NCBI GenBank assembly: GCA_902775105.1
Contig: CACYLC010000005.1
Coordinates: forward strand, 1 to 51,700
Direction: 5' to 3'
DNA: 51,700 bases
DNA from: Oscillospiraceae bacterium
GTDB lineage: Bacteria; Bacillota; Clostridia; Oscillospirales; Oscillospiraceae
Positions 40,974 through 49,643 of the stretch are shown here, piece by piece. Position numbers and translations under genes: made by a program. The notes under the pieces are model-generated. The model had not been told where the DNA came from, ran no database searches, and saw only the letters and a program-made list of their open reading frames with translations. Numbering within the stretch: position 1 is the stretch's first letter; each line of letters opens with the position of its first letter.

Positions 40974-41408
40974 ATGAGCAATACAGCCAAAGTTCGTCTC
41001 TCCGGCGAGAACTTTCGAAAGATTGTGGCGCATGCCGAGTCTGTCTATCCCAACGAGGCCTGCGGTCTGCTGGGCGGCGTAGCGCAAGACGGTGTCCGGG
41101 ACGTGCGGGAGGTCTATCTGCTGACCAACGTGGACGCCTCCAACGAGCACTTTTCCATGGATCCCAGAGAGCAGCTTGCCGCCATCAAGGACATGCGCTC
41201 CAAGGGTCTACAGCCGCTGGGCAACTGGCACTCCCACCCGGAGACTCCCTCCCGCCCCTCAGAGGAGGATGTCCGGCTGGCCTACGATCCCAACGCCACC
41301 TATATGATCCTCTCTCTGGAATCCCGTATGGCCCCCAATCTGAATGCCTTCCGTATTCGGGAGGGCAAATACGAATGGGAGATTCTGGAGCTTTACGACC
41401 GATTTTAA
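40974..41408 (+). CDS. JAMM/MPN+ metalloprotease (Mec/HcyD/QbsD type)
   Basis: Zinc isopeptidase/peptidase of the bacterial JAB family. The 144-residue protein has the full JAMM set: Glu28 (NEACGLLGG) and HSHPETPSRPSEED with His86, His88, Ser96 and Asp99. In related pathways this enzyme either removes the residues masking the carrier or releases the amino acid product from the carrier's C-terminus. Here the GGGR end of the carrier gives it an obvious substrate. Last gene of the four-gene unit; a terminator follows 5 bp after the stop. Confidence 0.95.
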   Translation: MSNTAKVRLSGENFRKIVAHAESVYPNEACGLLGGVAQDGVRDVREVYLLTNVDASNEHFSMDPREQLAAIKDMRSKGLQPLGNWHSHPETPSRPSEEDVRLAYDPNATYMILSLESRMAPNLNAFRIREGKYEWEILELYDRF

Positions 41409-41412
41409 CTTG

Positions 41413-41443
41413 AAGAGCCGCTGCAACCGCAGCGGCTCTTTCC
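41413..41443 (+). terminator. Terminator of the sulfur-carrier operon
   Basis: AAGAGCCGCTGC pairs with GCAGCGGCTCTT around a 4-nt loop, followed by TTCC. Confidence 0.8.
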
Positions 41444-41451
41444 ATTTTAAT

Positions 41452-42141
41452 TCAGATTTTCACAACTTCCGTCACCATCAACACACCGTCTCTCACAAAA
41501 AAACGCACATCGTATCCGGCAAAGGTCAGCCCATATTTCCGCTCCGGCGTCTTTTGGTAGGCCGGTCTGGGATCCTGGGCCAATACATCACAAAGCGCCT
41601 GCCGCTTGTCCGCGGGGATAGCTGCCAGCAGCTCTGACGGAACCTCCACCGTCAGCGTCTTTCGTTCCACCTGATCGGTAAAACCGCCGGTGGCATCGGA
41701 GCGGCAGTCGGCGTAGGGCAGATAGGGCTTGATGTCCAGAATGGGCGTTCCATCCATCAGGTCAGCCCCGGAGACGATCAGCACCGTCCCCTGGCCCGGC
41801 CGCTGCTCCACCCCCTCCAGTCTGACGGAGGAGAGGCCAATGGGATTGGGACGGTAAGGTGACCGGGTGGCAAAGACGCCCATGGACTGATTGCCCCCCA
41901 GCCGGGGCGGACGCACTGTGGGCTGCCACTTGTCCCGCACTGCCTCGCTGAACTGCCAGATCAGCCACAGGTGGGAGAAGTCCTCAATGCCCCGCAGGGC
42001 GTCGGGGTTGCGGAAGTCCGGTTCAAAGACGATTTCGCCCCGCAGGGACTCCACCAGCCCGCTCTGACGGGGTACGCCGAATTTTGTGGCAAAGTCCGTA
42101 TGGATGCGGGCGATGATTTTGACAGGAATCGTCTCCGTCAT
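41452..42141 (-). CDS. trmO: tRNA (N6-threonylcarbamoyladenosine37-N6)-methyltransferase TrmO
   Basis: SAM-dependent methylation of t6A37 to m6t6A in tRNA-Thr. The 229-residue protein of the TsaA/TrmO beta-barrel family shows KIIARIHTDFATKFGVPRQSGL, LRGIEDFSHLWLIWQF, and the core FATRSPYRPNPIGLSSVRLEGV, then GADLMDGTPILDIKPYLPYAD. ATG 42141 comes one base after the purF stop, so it is coupled to purF. It is a functional companion of the t6A genes tsaB/tsaE elsewhere in the window. Confidence 0.93.
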   Translation of the reverse strand: MTETIPVKIIARIHTDFATKFGVPRQSGLVESLRGEIVFEPDFRNPDALRGIEDFSHLWLIWQFSEAVRDKWQPTVRPPRLGGNQSMGVFATRSPYRPNPIGLSSVRLEGVEQRPGQGTVLIVSGADLMDGTPILDIKPYLPYADCRSDATGGFTDQVERKTLTVEVPSELLAAIPADKRQALCDVLAQDPRPAYQKTPERKYGLTFAGYDVRFFVRDGVLMVTEVVKI

Positions 42142-42142
42142 C

Positions 42143-43564
42143 TCACTTGCACCCCGGTGCGGCGCAGCCGATCTCCTCGTCTGGGATGGGGTATTTTTCC
42201 GTAAAGCAGCCGTCGCAGAAGCCGCAGTCGGCGTCAGGTGCAATTTTATGTAAGCTCTCCAGGCTGAGGAAGGCCAGAGAGTCCGCTCCGGTCATCTCCC
42301 GAATCTCCTCCACAGTATAGTGACAGGCAATCAGCTTTTCCTTGTCGGGAATGTCGGTTCCGAAGTAGCAGGGGGAGATAAACTCGGGAGAGGAGACCCG
42401 CATATGCACCTCTTTCGCGCCTGCCTGACGGAGCAGGTTGATAATAGCCTTGCAGGTGGTGCCCCGGACGATGGAGTCGTCCACCATGACGATGCGCTTG
42501 CCCTCCACCTGACTGCGGAGCGCCCCCAGCTTGATGCGGACGGCCTGCTCCCGGCTCTGCTGGTTGGGCGTGATAAAGGTGCGGCCGATGTAACGGTTTT
42601 TGACAAAGCCCTCGCCGTAGGGGATGCGGGATTCGTCGGCGTAGCCCATGGCGGCGTCCAGACCGGAGTCCGGCACACCGATGACCAAGTCCGCCTCCAC
42701 AGGGAATTCCTTCGCCAAAAAGCGGCCGGCGTTGCGGCGGGCCTCGTGGACGGACTGACCGTAGATGACGCTGTCCGGGCGGGCAAAGTAGATGTACTCA
42801 AAGATGCACAGATGGCTCTTGCCCTGACAGTTGGTCTTAATGGAGCGGATGGTGCATTTTTCTTTGCCGTTCTTCTCGTCCGGCGGCTCTACCACAACGA
42901 TCTCGCCGGGCTGAACCTCACGGACATACTCCGCCTCCACGCCGTCCAATGCGCAGGACTCGCTGGCAAAATAGACCGCCTCGCCCTTTCTGCCTATGCA
43001 GAGGGGGCGAAAGCCCCAGGGGTCACGGGCGGCGATCAGCTTGCGGGGGCTCATGACAATGAGGGAGAACGCGCCCTTGAGGTGCTTGACGGCCTTGCTC
43101 ACCGCCTCCTCGACACTGGGACAGGTCAGCCGCTCCCGGGCGATGGCGTAGGAGATGACCTCGGTGTCGGAGGTGGTCTGGAAAATGGCTCCATTATACT
43201 CGTACTCCCGGCGAAGCTCCTCGGTATTGACCAAATTGCCGTTGTGGACGACGGCCAGTGTGCCCTTGACATATTTCAGGGTCAGGGGCTGGGCGTTCTC
43301 TCTCCGGCCTGCACCGGTGGTAGCGTAGCGGACGTGGCCGACCGCCATGGTGCCATTCAACTCCCGCAGCTTGTCCTCCGTAAAGACATCGCCCACCAGA
43401 CCCACATCCTTGTGGAAGGACAATTCCCGGTCGTTGGTGGTGGCGATGCCGCAGGCCTCCTGGCCCCGGTGTTGCAGGGCGTAGAGGCCGTAATAGGTGG
43501 TTTTCGCACAGTCGCCGTTCGGATCCCAGACGCCAAAGACGCCGCATTCCTCGTGGATACTCAA
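42143..43564 (-). CDS. purF: Amidophosphoribosyltransferase
   Basis: First committed step of purine synthesis: PRPP plus glutamine to phosphoribosylamine. The 473-residue precursor begins MSIHEECGVFG; the propeptide is probably removed to expose Cys7 as the glutaminase nucleophile. Other marks: VVHNGNLVN, IAARDPWGFRPL, the PRPP motif MVDDSIVRGTT, and C-terminal cysteines (CGFCDGCFTE, CAAPGC) consistent with the Fe-S-containing Bacillus-type enzyme. Here it is separate from other pur genes and followed by trmO. Confidence 0.97.
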   Translation of the reverse strand: MSIHEECGVFGVWDPNGDCAKTTYYGLYALQHRGQEACGIATTNDRELSFHKDVGLVGDVFTEDKLRELNGTMAVGHVRYATTGAGRRENAQPLTLKYVKGTLAVVHNGNLVNTEELRREYEYNGAIFQTTSDTEVISYAIARERLTCPSVEEAVSKAVKHLKGAFSLIVMSPRKLIAARDPWGFRPLCIGRKGEAVYFASESCALDGVEAEYVREVQPGEIVVVEPPDEKNGKEKCTIRSIKTNCQGKSHLCIFEYIYFARPDSVIYGQSVHEARRNAGRFLAKEFPVEADLVIGVPDSGLDAAMGYADESRIPYGEGFVKNRYIGRTFITPNQQSREQAVRIKLGALRSQVEGKRIVMVDDSIVRGTTCKAIINLLRQAGAKEVHMRVSSPEFISPCYFGTDIPDKEKLIACHYTVEEIREMTGADSLAFLSLESLHKIAPDADCGFCDGCFTEKYPIPDEEIGCAAPGCK

Positions 43565-43600
43565 AGGAGATCCCTCCCGTTGGTTCAGGTTATTGTTTTT

Positions 43601-43629
43601 ATTGTAACATATCCCACCACGCCCTGCAA
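43601..43629 (-). promoter_or_regulatory. Promoter of purF-trmO
   Basis: On the minus strand, TTGCAG (43629-43624), 17 bp, TACAAT (43606-43601), 36 bp before the purF ATG. I see no purine riboswitch. Confidence 0.65.
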
Positions 43630-43786
43630 TGGTCAGGAATGGAGAAGGCCGGGACTTTTTTGTGACCCAAACTGACGAAACGGCAAAATGGGGCGTTGAT
43701 GTGGGGTTCCGTGAATGGCAGGGGGGGATCTCGGCGGGGCGAGTAAGTCCCTCTCAAAATGTCTTCTAAAAAATCCCCAAACCACC

Positions 43787-43815
43787 TTGCAAATCGCTTA
43801 AATCCCGATTATAAT
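43787..43815 (+). promoter_or_regulatory. Promoter upstream of the secreted PPC/FnIII protein
   Basis: TTGCAA (43787-43792), 17 bp, TATAAT (43810-43815). The start codon of the secreted protein is some 350 bp downstream. Confidence 0.75.
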
Positions 43816-44166
43816 AAACCTGAGAAAACAAAACAGTGCGACAGCCGTGAGGTGCTACCAACACCCCACAGCCTATGCAGGTGAACAGACCACCATACAT
43901 AACGGCAAAGCCGCATCACATACGGATATTATAGGCAAATTTCCGCCCTTTTACAAGGGCGAAACCATCGCTATAAGATTTCGTAAAACGAGAGCAGCTT
44001 CTGCCCTTATTTGCGTTGCCTTTGCCTTGTGCGTCACGGCGCTGTGTATGGGTTATTCAATCCTGCGCAGCGCTTTTTGTTTTCTCCGGCGGCGGCCGGG
44101 GCGTAAGCTCCGGTGTGCCGTGCGGAGTATGCACGCAATTGACGTATAAGGGAAAGGATGGTAAAC
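43816..44166 (+). other. Long leader of about 350 nt before the secreted protein gene
   Basis: A region of lower GC than its neighbours. It includes small hairpins (GGTGCTACCAACACC near 43851-43865; CGCCCTTTTACAAGGGCG around 43947-43964; CTGCGCAGCGC near 44062) and a weak open frame (43847-44149). It could be a regulatory leader, a small-protein gene, or a remnant of acquired DNA. I cannot identify a known RNA family. Confidence 0.4.
43847..44149 (+). CDS. Possible 100-residue small membrane protein, uncertain
   Basis: An open frame from GTG 43847. It holds one hydrophobic stretch (SALICVAFALCVTALCMGYSI) followed by an Arg-rich tail (FLRRRPGRKLR), which would be a plausible membrane anchor. 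There is no clear ribosome-binding site. It ends 17 bp before the secreted protein's start. Coding status is doubtful; the frame may simply be the open side of the leader. Confidence 0.3.
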   Translation: MRCYQHPTAYAGEQTTIHNGKAASHTDIIGKFPPFYKGETIAIRFRKTRAASALICVAFALCVTALCMGYSILRSAFCFLRRRPGRKLRCAVRSMHAIDV

Positions 44167-45495
44167 ATGAAGCAGGTAAAAAGATTGCTGGCTCTTGCTC
44201 TGGTGCTGGCAACATTAGTGGCGGCGCTGCCGTTGGAGGCGAGCGCGGCCGGAAACAGCATGAGCACTGCAACGAGCATCTTGTTTGGCAAGACCTATAA
44301 CGGGTCAATTACGGATTCAAATAAGGTTGACTATTATAAGATTAATCTTAACTCATCAGGAAGAATCACCCTGACTGCAACAGCTGAAATGCACGTTGTA
44401 AACTACTATATTTATGATAGCAAGGGGAAGGAACTTTGGTCGCAAGGCGTATCATGGAATGGCGCAACAGGAATAAGCAATATAAGTAAATCCTTAGATT
44501 TGACCAAAGGAACCTACTATTTGGCAGTAACATGCAACTATTATGTTTTCTACACTGGCACCTATTCCTTCAATTTTGCCTTTCAGAGTGCAGGAGAAAG
44601 CTTCACCGAAACAGGAACGGGAACGAACAATTCGAGAAGCGCAGCAAATAAAATTTCTCTCAATAACACGTATAAAGGGCAGCTCGCAAAAAATGATGAG
44701 CGAGATTTTTACAAGTTTGTAATGCCCTCGTCAGGCAAGCTTAAGTTTACTGCATCGTCTAACACGGAAGTTATTGATTACTACATTTATGACGCAGAAG
44801 GAATTGAAATTTGGCACAATGGACCACATTGGAATAGTTCAACAAAAATTAACAGCACGAATGATTCTATTGAACTAGCAAAGGGCACATACTATTTTGT
44901 GGTGACCTGTGGGTATTATGTTTTCTATACCGGCAACTACTCCTTTAAACTCTCCGCTCCGACTGCAACTGTCAAACTCTCCACCCCCAAAATCACCGCC
45001 ATCGAAAACGTGGTGAAAGGAACGAGCGGCATCAAACTGAAATGGGGCAAGGTGAGCGGAGCGACCAAGTACGAGATCTATCGAAAGAAGCACAACCAGA
45101 GCAGCTGGACGAAGATCGCAACGGTGACGGGCACCAGTTATACTGACGCATCTGTCCGCTGGAACAGCGGCACGATGTATGATTATTCTGTGGTCGCTGT
45201 GAACAGCAGCGCCAGAAGCAATAAGGCATCGACCAAAACGATCCTGCGTATGGCGTCTCCCGCAATGCGTGGACTGACCAATAACGCATCCAGGACCATT
45301 AGACCGACCTGGTCTCAGAACAAGGCAGCCGACGGCTACCAGATCTGGTATCAGGTGGGAGAGAATGCCTCCACCCGGAAGATCATCACCGTGTACGGCA
45401 GCGGGACCCTGAGCCGTACCATCTCCGGCCTGACCAAGGGCAACAGCTATAAGGTATTCGTCCGCTCCTTCCGCACTGTGAAGGTTAGCAAATAA
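44167..45495 (+). CDS. Secreted protein with two PPC-like domains and FnIII-like domains
   Basis: A 442-residue exported protein: signal peptide MKQVKRLLALALVLATLVAALPLEASA (cleavage about 27). Two related beta domains follow (about 30-145 and 155-265), each with a VDYYKINL/RDFYKFVM core, YYIYD and a KGTYY...YYVFYTG(T/N)YSF end, resembling bacterial pre-peptidase C-terminal domains. Two fibronectin type III-like domains follow (about 275-360 and 365-442; GIKLKWGKVSGATKYEIYRK, TRKIITVYGSG). No sorting signal or enzyme domain. The first half is AT-rich, the second GC-rich, suggesting a mosaic origin. Start chosen from AGGA spacing. Confidence 0.85.
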   Translation: MKQVKRLLALALVLATLVAALPLEASAAGNSMSTATSILFGKTYNGSITDSNKVDYYKINLNSSGRITLTATAEMHVVNYYIYDSKGKELWSQGVSWNGATGISNISKSLDLTKGTYYLAVTCNYYVFYTGTYSFNFAFQSAGESFTETGTGTNNSRSAANKISLNNTYKGQLAKNDERDFYKFVMPSSGKLKFTASSNTEVIDYYIYDAEGIEIWHNGPHWNSSTKINSTNDSIELAKGTYYFVVTCGYYVFYTGNYSFKLSAPTATVKLSTPKITAIENVVKGTSGIKLKWGKVSGATKYEIYRKKHNQSSWTKIATVTGTSYTDASVRWNSGTMYDYSVVAVNSSARSNKASTKTILRMASPAMRGLTNNASRTIRPTWSQNKAADGYQIWYQVGENASTRKIITVYGSGTLSRTISGLTKGNSYKVFVRSFRTVKVSK

Positions 45496-45512
45496 ATCCA
45501 GATACCGCAAAA

Positions 45513-45547
45513 ACGCCCGGCTGCCGTTCGGCAGCCGGGTATTTTTT
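45513..45547. terminator. Terminator between secreted protein gene and htpG
   Basis: CCCGGCTGCC pairs with GGCAGCCGGG around GTTC, followed by TATTTTTT. It serves the plus-strand gene and possibly htpG. Confidence 0.85.
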
Positions 45548-45554
45548 GTGGTCT

Positions 45555-47474
45555 TTACTTCATCAGCGAGCAGATCAGATCGGTATAGGCCGCCGGGTCC
45601 TCGATGGGAAGTCCGGCGATCAAGAGCGCCTGCTGATAGAGCACCTGGGCGTAGGTCTTGGCCTTGTCCGGGTCGTTTTCCACGGCGTTTTTCAGGGCGG
45701 CGTAGGCCTCGGAGTCGGCGTTCAGCTCCAGCACGCGCTCGGCCTTCATGCCGGCCATGTCGGCGCCCTGCTTCTTGAAGTACTTCTCCATCTCCAAGCT
45801 GATGGGGCCGTCGGTGGTCATGCAGACGGCATGGCTCTTCAAAATCTTGGAGATGCGTGCCTCCTTGATCTTATCGCCCAGCGTCTCCTTGAGGAAATCC
45901 AGAACCGCCTTGCCGCTCTCCGCCTTCTCTTCGGCCGCCTTCTTCTCCTCCTCGGTCTCGGGAAGGGCGTCCTCGTCGTTGATGCTCTTGAGCTTCTTGC
46001 CGTCGAACTCTCCGATGGTCTGCATGACGAACTCATCCACCTCGTCGGTGAGGTAGAGGATCTCATAGCCCTTGTCAAGAATCCGCTCTGCCTGAGGCAG
46101 CCTGGCAATCTGGCCTGCGTCCTCACCGGTGGCGAAGTAGATATACTCCTGACTCTCCGCCATGCGGTCCTTATACTCCTGAAGCGTTGTGCCCTTCTCC
46201 GCCTGAGAGGAGGTGAACATGAGCAGCTCCAGCACCTTGTCCTTATTCATGCCGTAGTCCGCCACGGCGCCGTATTTGACGTTGAGGCCAAAGTTCTTCC
46301 AGAACTGTTCGTACTTCTCCCGGTCGTCCTTTTGCAGCTTCAGCAGCTCTGCCTTGATCTTCTTCTCCAGATTCTTGGCGATGACCTTCAACTGGCGGGT
46401 GTGCTGCAGCATCTCACGGGAGATGTTCAGGCTGACGTCCGGGGTGTCCACCACGCCCTTGACAAAGCGGAAGTGCTCAGGAAGCAGGTCGGCGCAGTTG
46501 TCCATAATGAGAACGCCGGAGGAGTAGAGCTGCAAGCCCTTCTGGTAGTCCCGGGTGTAGAAGTCATAGGGAGTCTTGCCGGGGACAAAGAGCAGGGCCT
46601 CGTAGGAGACATTGCCCTCGGCGCTGACCCGGATGGTGGTCAGGGGCTTCTCCCAGTCGTTAAACTTGTCGGTGTAGAAGGAGTTCATCTCCTCCTCGGT
46701 GACGTCCTCCTTCTTTTTCTGCCAGAGCGGAACCATAGAGTTGAGGGTCTCCCACTCCTGATAGTCCTCCCACTCCGGCTTGTAGTCGTCTCCGGCGTCC
46801 TCGGGCTTGGGCTTCTGGCGGGACTTGGTGACCAGCATGGTGATGGGATAGTGGATATAGTCGGAATACTTCTTGACCAGACGGGAGATACGGCTCTCCT
46901 CCAGATACTGGCCGAACTGCTCGTCCTCCCCGTCCTCCTTGATGGTCATAATGATGTCAGTGCCGACGGTCTCTTTCTCCGCCTCGGTGATGGTATAGCC
47001 GTCAGCTCCGTCGGACTCCCACAGGTATGCCTTGTCAGCGCCGAAGGGACGGGTCAGCACCTGCACCTTGCTTGCCACCATAAAGGCAGAATAGAAGCCC
47101 ACGCCGAACTGGCCGATGATGTCCACATCGCCGCTCTCCACGCCTTCCTTCTCTGCCAGCTCTTTCTTGAACTGAAGGGAGCCGCTCTTGGCGATGACGC
47201 CCAGATTGTTCTCCAGCTCCTCCTCGGTCATGCCGATGCCGTTATCCGAGACAGTGAGGGTCTTTGCCTCCTTGTCGGCAGTGATGACGATCTTGAAATC
47301 CGACCGGTTCAGACCGACAGAATCGTCTGTCAGGGCACGATAGGCCAGCTTGTCAATGGCGTCGCTGGCGTTGGACAAAATCTCCCGCAGGAAGATCTCC
47401 TTGTGCGTGTAGATGGAGTTAATCATCAGATCCAGCATCCGCTGAGACTCCGCTTTGAATTGACGTTTTTCCAT
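45555..47474 (-). CDS. htpG: Hsp90-family chaperone HtpG
   Basis: ATP-dependent chaperone. The 639-residue protein has the GHKL ATPase domain (REILSNASDAIDKL, VSDNGIGMTEEEL, IGQFGVGFYSAFMVA), the middle domain with SREMLQHTRQLKVI and a C-terminal dimerisation domain. All four nucleotide-site motifs are present. GGAGGCAT precedes the ATG. A CIRCE element lies 56 bp upstream of the start, so HrcA repression is expected; in B. subtilis htpG is not a CIRCE gene. Confidence 0.97.
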   Translation of the reverse strand: MEKRQFKAESQRMLDLMINSIYTHKEIFLREILSNASDAIDKLAYRALTDDSVGLNRSDFKIVITADKEAKTLTVSDNGIGMTEEELENNLGVIAKSGSLQFKKELAEKEGVESGDVDIIGQFGVGFYSAFMVASKVQVLTRPFGADKAYLWESDGADGYTITEAEKETVGTDIIMTIKEDGEDEQFGQYLEESRISRLVKKYSDYIHYPITMLVTKSRQKPKPEDAGDDYKPEWEDYQEWETLNSMVPLWQKKKEDVTEEEMNSFYTDKFNDWEKPLTTIRVSAEGNVSYEALLFVPGKTPYDFYTRDYQKGLQLYSSGVLIMDNCADLLPEHFRFVKGVVDTPDVSLNISREMLQHTRQLKVIAKNLEKKIKAELLKLQKDDREKYEQFWKNFGLNVKYGAVADYGMNKDKVLELLMFTSSQAEKGTTLQEYKDRMAESQEYIYFATGEDAGQIARLPQAERILDKGYEILYLTDEVDEFVMQTIGEFDGKKLKSINDEDALPETEEEKKAAEEKAESGKAVLDFLKETLGDKIKEARISKILKSHAVCMTTDGPISLEMEKYFKKQGADMAGMKAERVLELNADSEAYAALKNAVENDPDKAKTYAQVLYQQALLIAGLPIEDPAAYTDLICSLMK

Positions 47475-47518
47475 GGTAAAATGCCTCCAATATCAGCGGG
47501 CGCACTGCGCCCGGCAAA

Positions 47519-47567
47519 AGTATACTGCATTAGCACTCTTTTCCTTTGAGTGCTAATGCAGTATACT
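47519..47567 (-). promoter_or_regulatory. Extended CIRCE operator (HrcA site) for htpG
   Basis: TTAGCACTC (47530-47538), 9-nt spacer, GAGTGCTAA (47548-47556) is an exact CIRCE. The arms continue as perfect inverted repeats for 11 more bases on each side (47519-47529 and 47557-47567), giving two 20-bp arms. Confidence 0.95.
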
Positions 47568-47697
47568 CCTATTTCGAGCAGAATGCAAGGGTGTTCACAA
47601 AAAGTTTGAAATTGTATCGCCACATTCTTCCAAGCATAAAACGGATGAATTGACCAAAAATAGAGACATACACAGGGACAAAGAGGTGTTCGATCGT

Positions 47698-48366
47698 ATG
47701 AAAAAGCGTGTTCGTCAGGGCATTACCGCCCTGTTTCTGTCGGCGGCACTGGTATTGATTACGACTGCCGGAATTCAGACCGCCTTTGCCGCCACCTATC
47801 GGCAGGGCTCCTCCGGCCAGACAGTGATTACCATTCAGACCAAGCTAAAAAATTGGGGCTATTACAGTGGCTCCGTGGACGGCATTTACGGCTCCGCCAC
47901 CGTCAAGGCAGTCAAGCTGTTTCAGCAGAAGAACGGACTGACGGCCGATGGTATCTGCGGCCCTGCTACCCTCAGAGCGCTTGGCATCAGCACCACCTTC
48001 GGCAGCTCCTCCGGCAGCGGCGACGTGGCGTTGTTGGCGAGGGTGATCTCCGCCGAGGCCAGAGGTGAGCCGTACAGCGGGCAGGTGGCTGTGGGCGCCG
48101 TCATTCTCAATCGGGTGTCTCACCCCTCCTTCCCCAGTACCATCTCCGGCGTGGTCTATGAGCCGGGTGCCTTTACCTGCATGACCGACGGGCAGATCAA
48201 CAGCGCCGTGTCGGACTCCGCCTATCAGGCAGCTCGGGATGCGCTCAACGGCTGGGATCCCACCGGCGGAGCCATCTACTACTTTAACCCCAACACCGCC
48301 ACAAGCAGTTGGATCTGGAGTCGGCCGCTGCTGACAATTATCGGAAAGCATCGGTTCTGCGCATAA
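47698..48366 (+). CDS. sleB: Spore cortex-lytic enzyme SleB-like hydrolase
   Basis: A 222-residue exported hydrolase. The signal peptide ends near AFA (about 32). Residues 35-95 are a peptidoglycan-binding domain (GSSGQTVITIQTKLKNWGYY, IYGSATVKAVKLFQQKNGL). Residues 110-222 are a Hydrolase_2 lytic transglycosylase domain, with the catalytic Glu in VISAEARGEPYSGQVAVGAVILNRV. SleB proteins cut muramic-delta-lactam cortex during germination, so the host probably sporulates. No ypeB gene lies next to it. Start 47698 is chosen from the signal peptide. Confidence 0.92.
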   Translation: MKKRVRQGITALFLSAALVLITTAGIQTAFAATYRQGSSGQTVITIQTKLKNWGYYSGSVDGIYGSATVKAVKLFQQKNGLTADGICGPATLRALGISTTFGSSSGSGDVALLARVISAEARGEPYSGQVAVGAVILNRVSHPSFPSTISGVVYEPGAFTCMTDGQINSAVSDSAYQAARDALNGWDPTGGAIYYFNPNTATSSWIWSRPLLTIIGKHRFCA

Positions 48367-48373
48367 TACCGCA

Positions 48374-48410
48374 AAACACCGCCCGGCTATCTCAGGCCGG
48401 GCGGTGTTGC
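48374..48410. terminator. Terminator between sleB and the Nim-type gene
   Basis: AACACCGCCCGGC pairs with GGCCGGGCGGTGTT around TATCTCA; convergent genes on both sides. Confidence 0.75.
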
Positions 48411-48420
48411 GATGTGTGAT

Positions 48421-48909
48421 TCAGGATTCCTTGATCCGTTTTCCGGTTATGTGATCAATCGTAAGCTCCAGACAAGAGACACGATTGCCGGAATGCTTCA
48501 GTTCCTCCTCTACATCCACGGCAGAGGGAAAGTATTTCAGACCCAACAGACGCACCTTGGAGAGAATCTCCTCCCGATCCTGCAAAATACGGATTCTGCC
48601 GAAGAGAATGACGCTTTTGAAGTGAAGGGGCCAGTCTCCGTCCTTACGGACGCCCTCGTCGATCACAGAGAAGGACACCTTGTCGCAGGCTTTGACGGCG
48701 TCGATTTTATGCCCCTCTTTGGCACAGTGGAAATACAGCTTGCCCTCGTCGTAGACGAAATCCATCGGGAATCCATAGGGATAGCCGTTTTCCCCGATGA
48801 CGGAGAGAACGCCTCTCGGTTCCTTTTGCAGCAGTTCGATGCATTCTTCGTCGGTCAGCTGCTGCTTAAATCGGCGCATTTTTCTGAATGGTGTCTGATT
48901 TTCGCTCAT
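48421..48909 (-). CDS. Pyridoxamine 5'-phosphate oxidase-like flavoprotein (Nim type)
   Basis: A 162-residue FMN-binding split-barrel protein. It begins FRKMRRFKQQLTDEECIELLQKEPRGVLSVIGENGYPYGFPMDFVYDEGKLYFHCAKEGHKIDAV, the pattern of the NimA/NimC nitroimidazole-reductase-like group. Such proteins are common in anaerobes; a resistance role cannot be claimed from sequence. It starts 11 bp after the ABC ATPase stop, so it may be the last gene of the ABC transporter operon. Confidence 0.9.
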   Translation of the reverse strand: MSENQTPFRKMRRFKQQLTDEECIELLQKEPRGVLSVIGENGYPYGFPMDFVYDEGKLYFHCAKEGHKIDAVKACDKVSFSVIDEGVRKDGDWPLHFKSVILFGRIRILQDREEILSKVRLLGLKYFPSAVDVEEELKHSGNRVSCLELTIDHITGKRIKES

Positions 48910-48920
48910 GAAGATACCTC

Positions 48921-49643
48921 TTACAACACCTTAGACAGGAAGTCCTTGGTGCGTGCCTCCTTCGGGTTGGTAAAGACCTCTTCCGGCGTACCCTGCTCGA
49001 TGATTCCGCCGCCGTCCATAAAAAGGACTCTGGTGGCAACCTCTCTGGCAAAGCCCATCTCGTGGGTGACGACCACCATGGTCATGCCGTCTTCCGCCAG
49101 TTCCTTCATCACTTCCAGCACCTCGCCTACCATCTCCGGGTCAAGGGCAGAGGTGGGCTCGTCAAAGAGCATCACCTTCGGCTTCATGGCCAACGCCCGA
49201 ACGATCGCAATCCGCTGCTTCTGGCCGCCGGAGAGCTGGGCAGGATAGGCGTCCGCCTTGTCCGCCAGATTCACCCGGTTCAGAAGGCGCATGGCCTCGG
49301 CATCCGCCTCCTCCTTCGTCATCAGCTTGAGCCGGATCGGGGCCAGCGTAATATTCTGCTTCACTGTCAGGTTGGCAAACAGATTGAAATGCTGGAACAC
49401 CATACCCATGTGCTGACGCACCTTGTTGATGTCCGTGCGGGGAGCGGTGATCTCCTGACCGTCAAAGGTAATGGAGCCGCTGGTGGGTTGCTCCAGCAGG
49501 TTGAGGCAGCGGAGGAAGGTGGACTTGCCGGAGCCGGATGGGCCGATAACGACGACCTTCTCCCCCGGTTTGATGTGCTCAGTGATGTTTTGAAGCACCT
49601 TGTTGTCTCCAAACTGTTTGCACAGATCGTTAACGTAGATCAC
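48921..49643 (-). CDS. Polar amino acid ABC transporter ATPase (GlnQ type)
   Basis: A 240-residue ATPase: Walker [14 protein letters not shown]-loop [14 protein letters not shown], signature [16 protein letters not shown], Walker [15 protein letters not shown], switch His in VVTHEMGF. The QHFNLF and THEMGFA patterns are typical of the GlnQ/HisP group. It overlaps the permease gene by 14 bp (49630-49643). With the permease and binding protein it forms a complete importer. Confidence 0.96.
   Translation of the reverse strand: MIYVNDLCKQFGDNKVLQNITEHIKPGEKVVVIGPSGSGKSTFLRCLNLLEQPTSGSITFDGQEITAPRTDINKVRQHMGMVFQHFNLFANLTVKQNITLAPIRLKLMTKEEADAEAMRLLNRVNLADKADAYPAQLSGGQKQRIAIVRALAMKPKVMLFDEPTSALDPEMVGEVLEVMKELAEDGMTMVVVTHEMGFAREVATRVLFMDGGGIIEQGTPEEVFTNPKEARTKDFLSKVL

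Noticed and set aside
45546..47549. 667-codon plus-strand frame opposite htpG
   Set aside because: Shadow of htpG; Leu/Val/His-rich without any motif.
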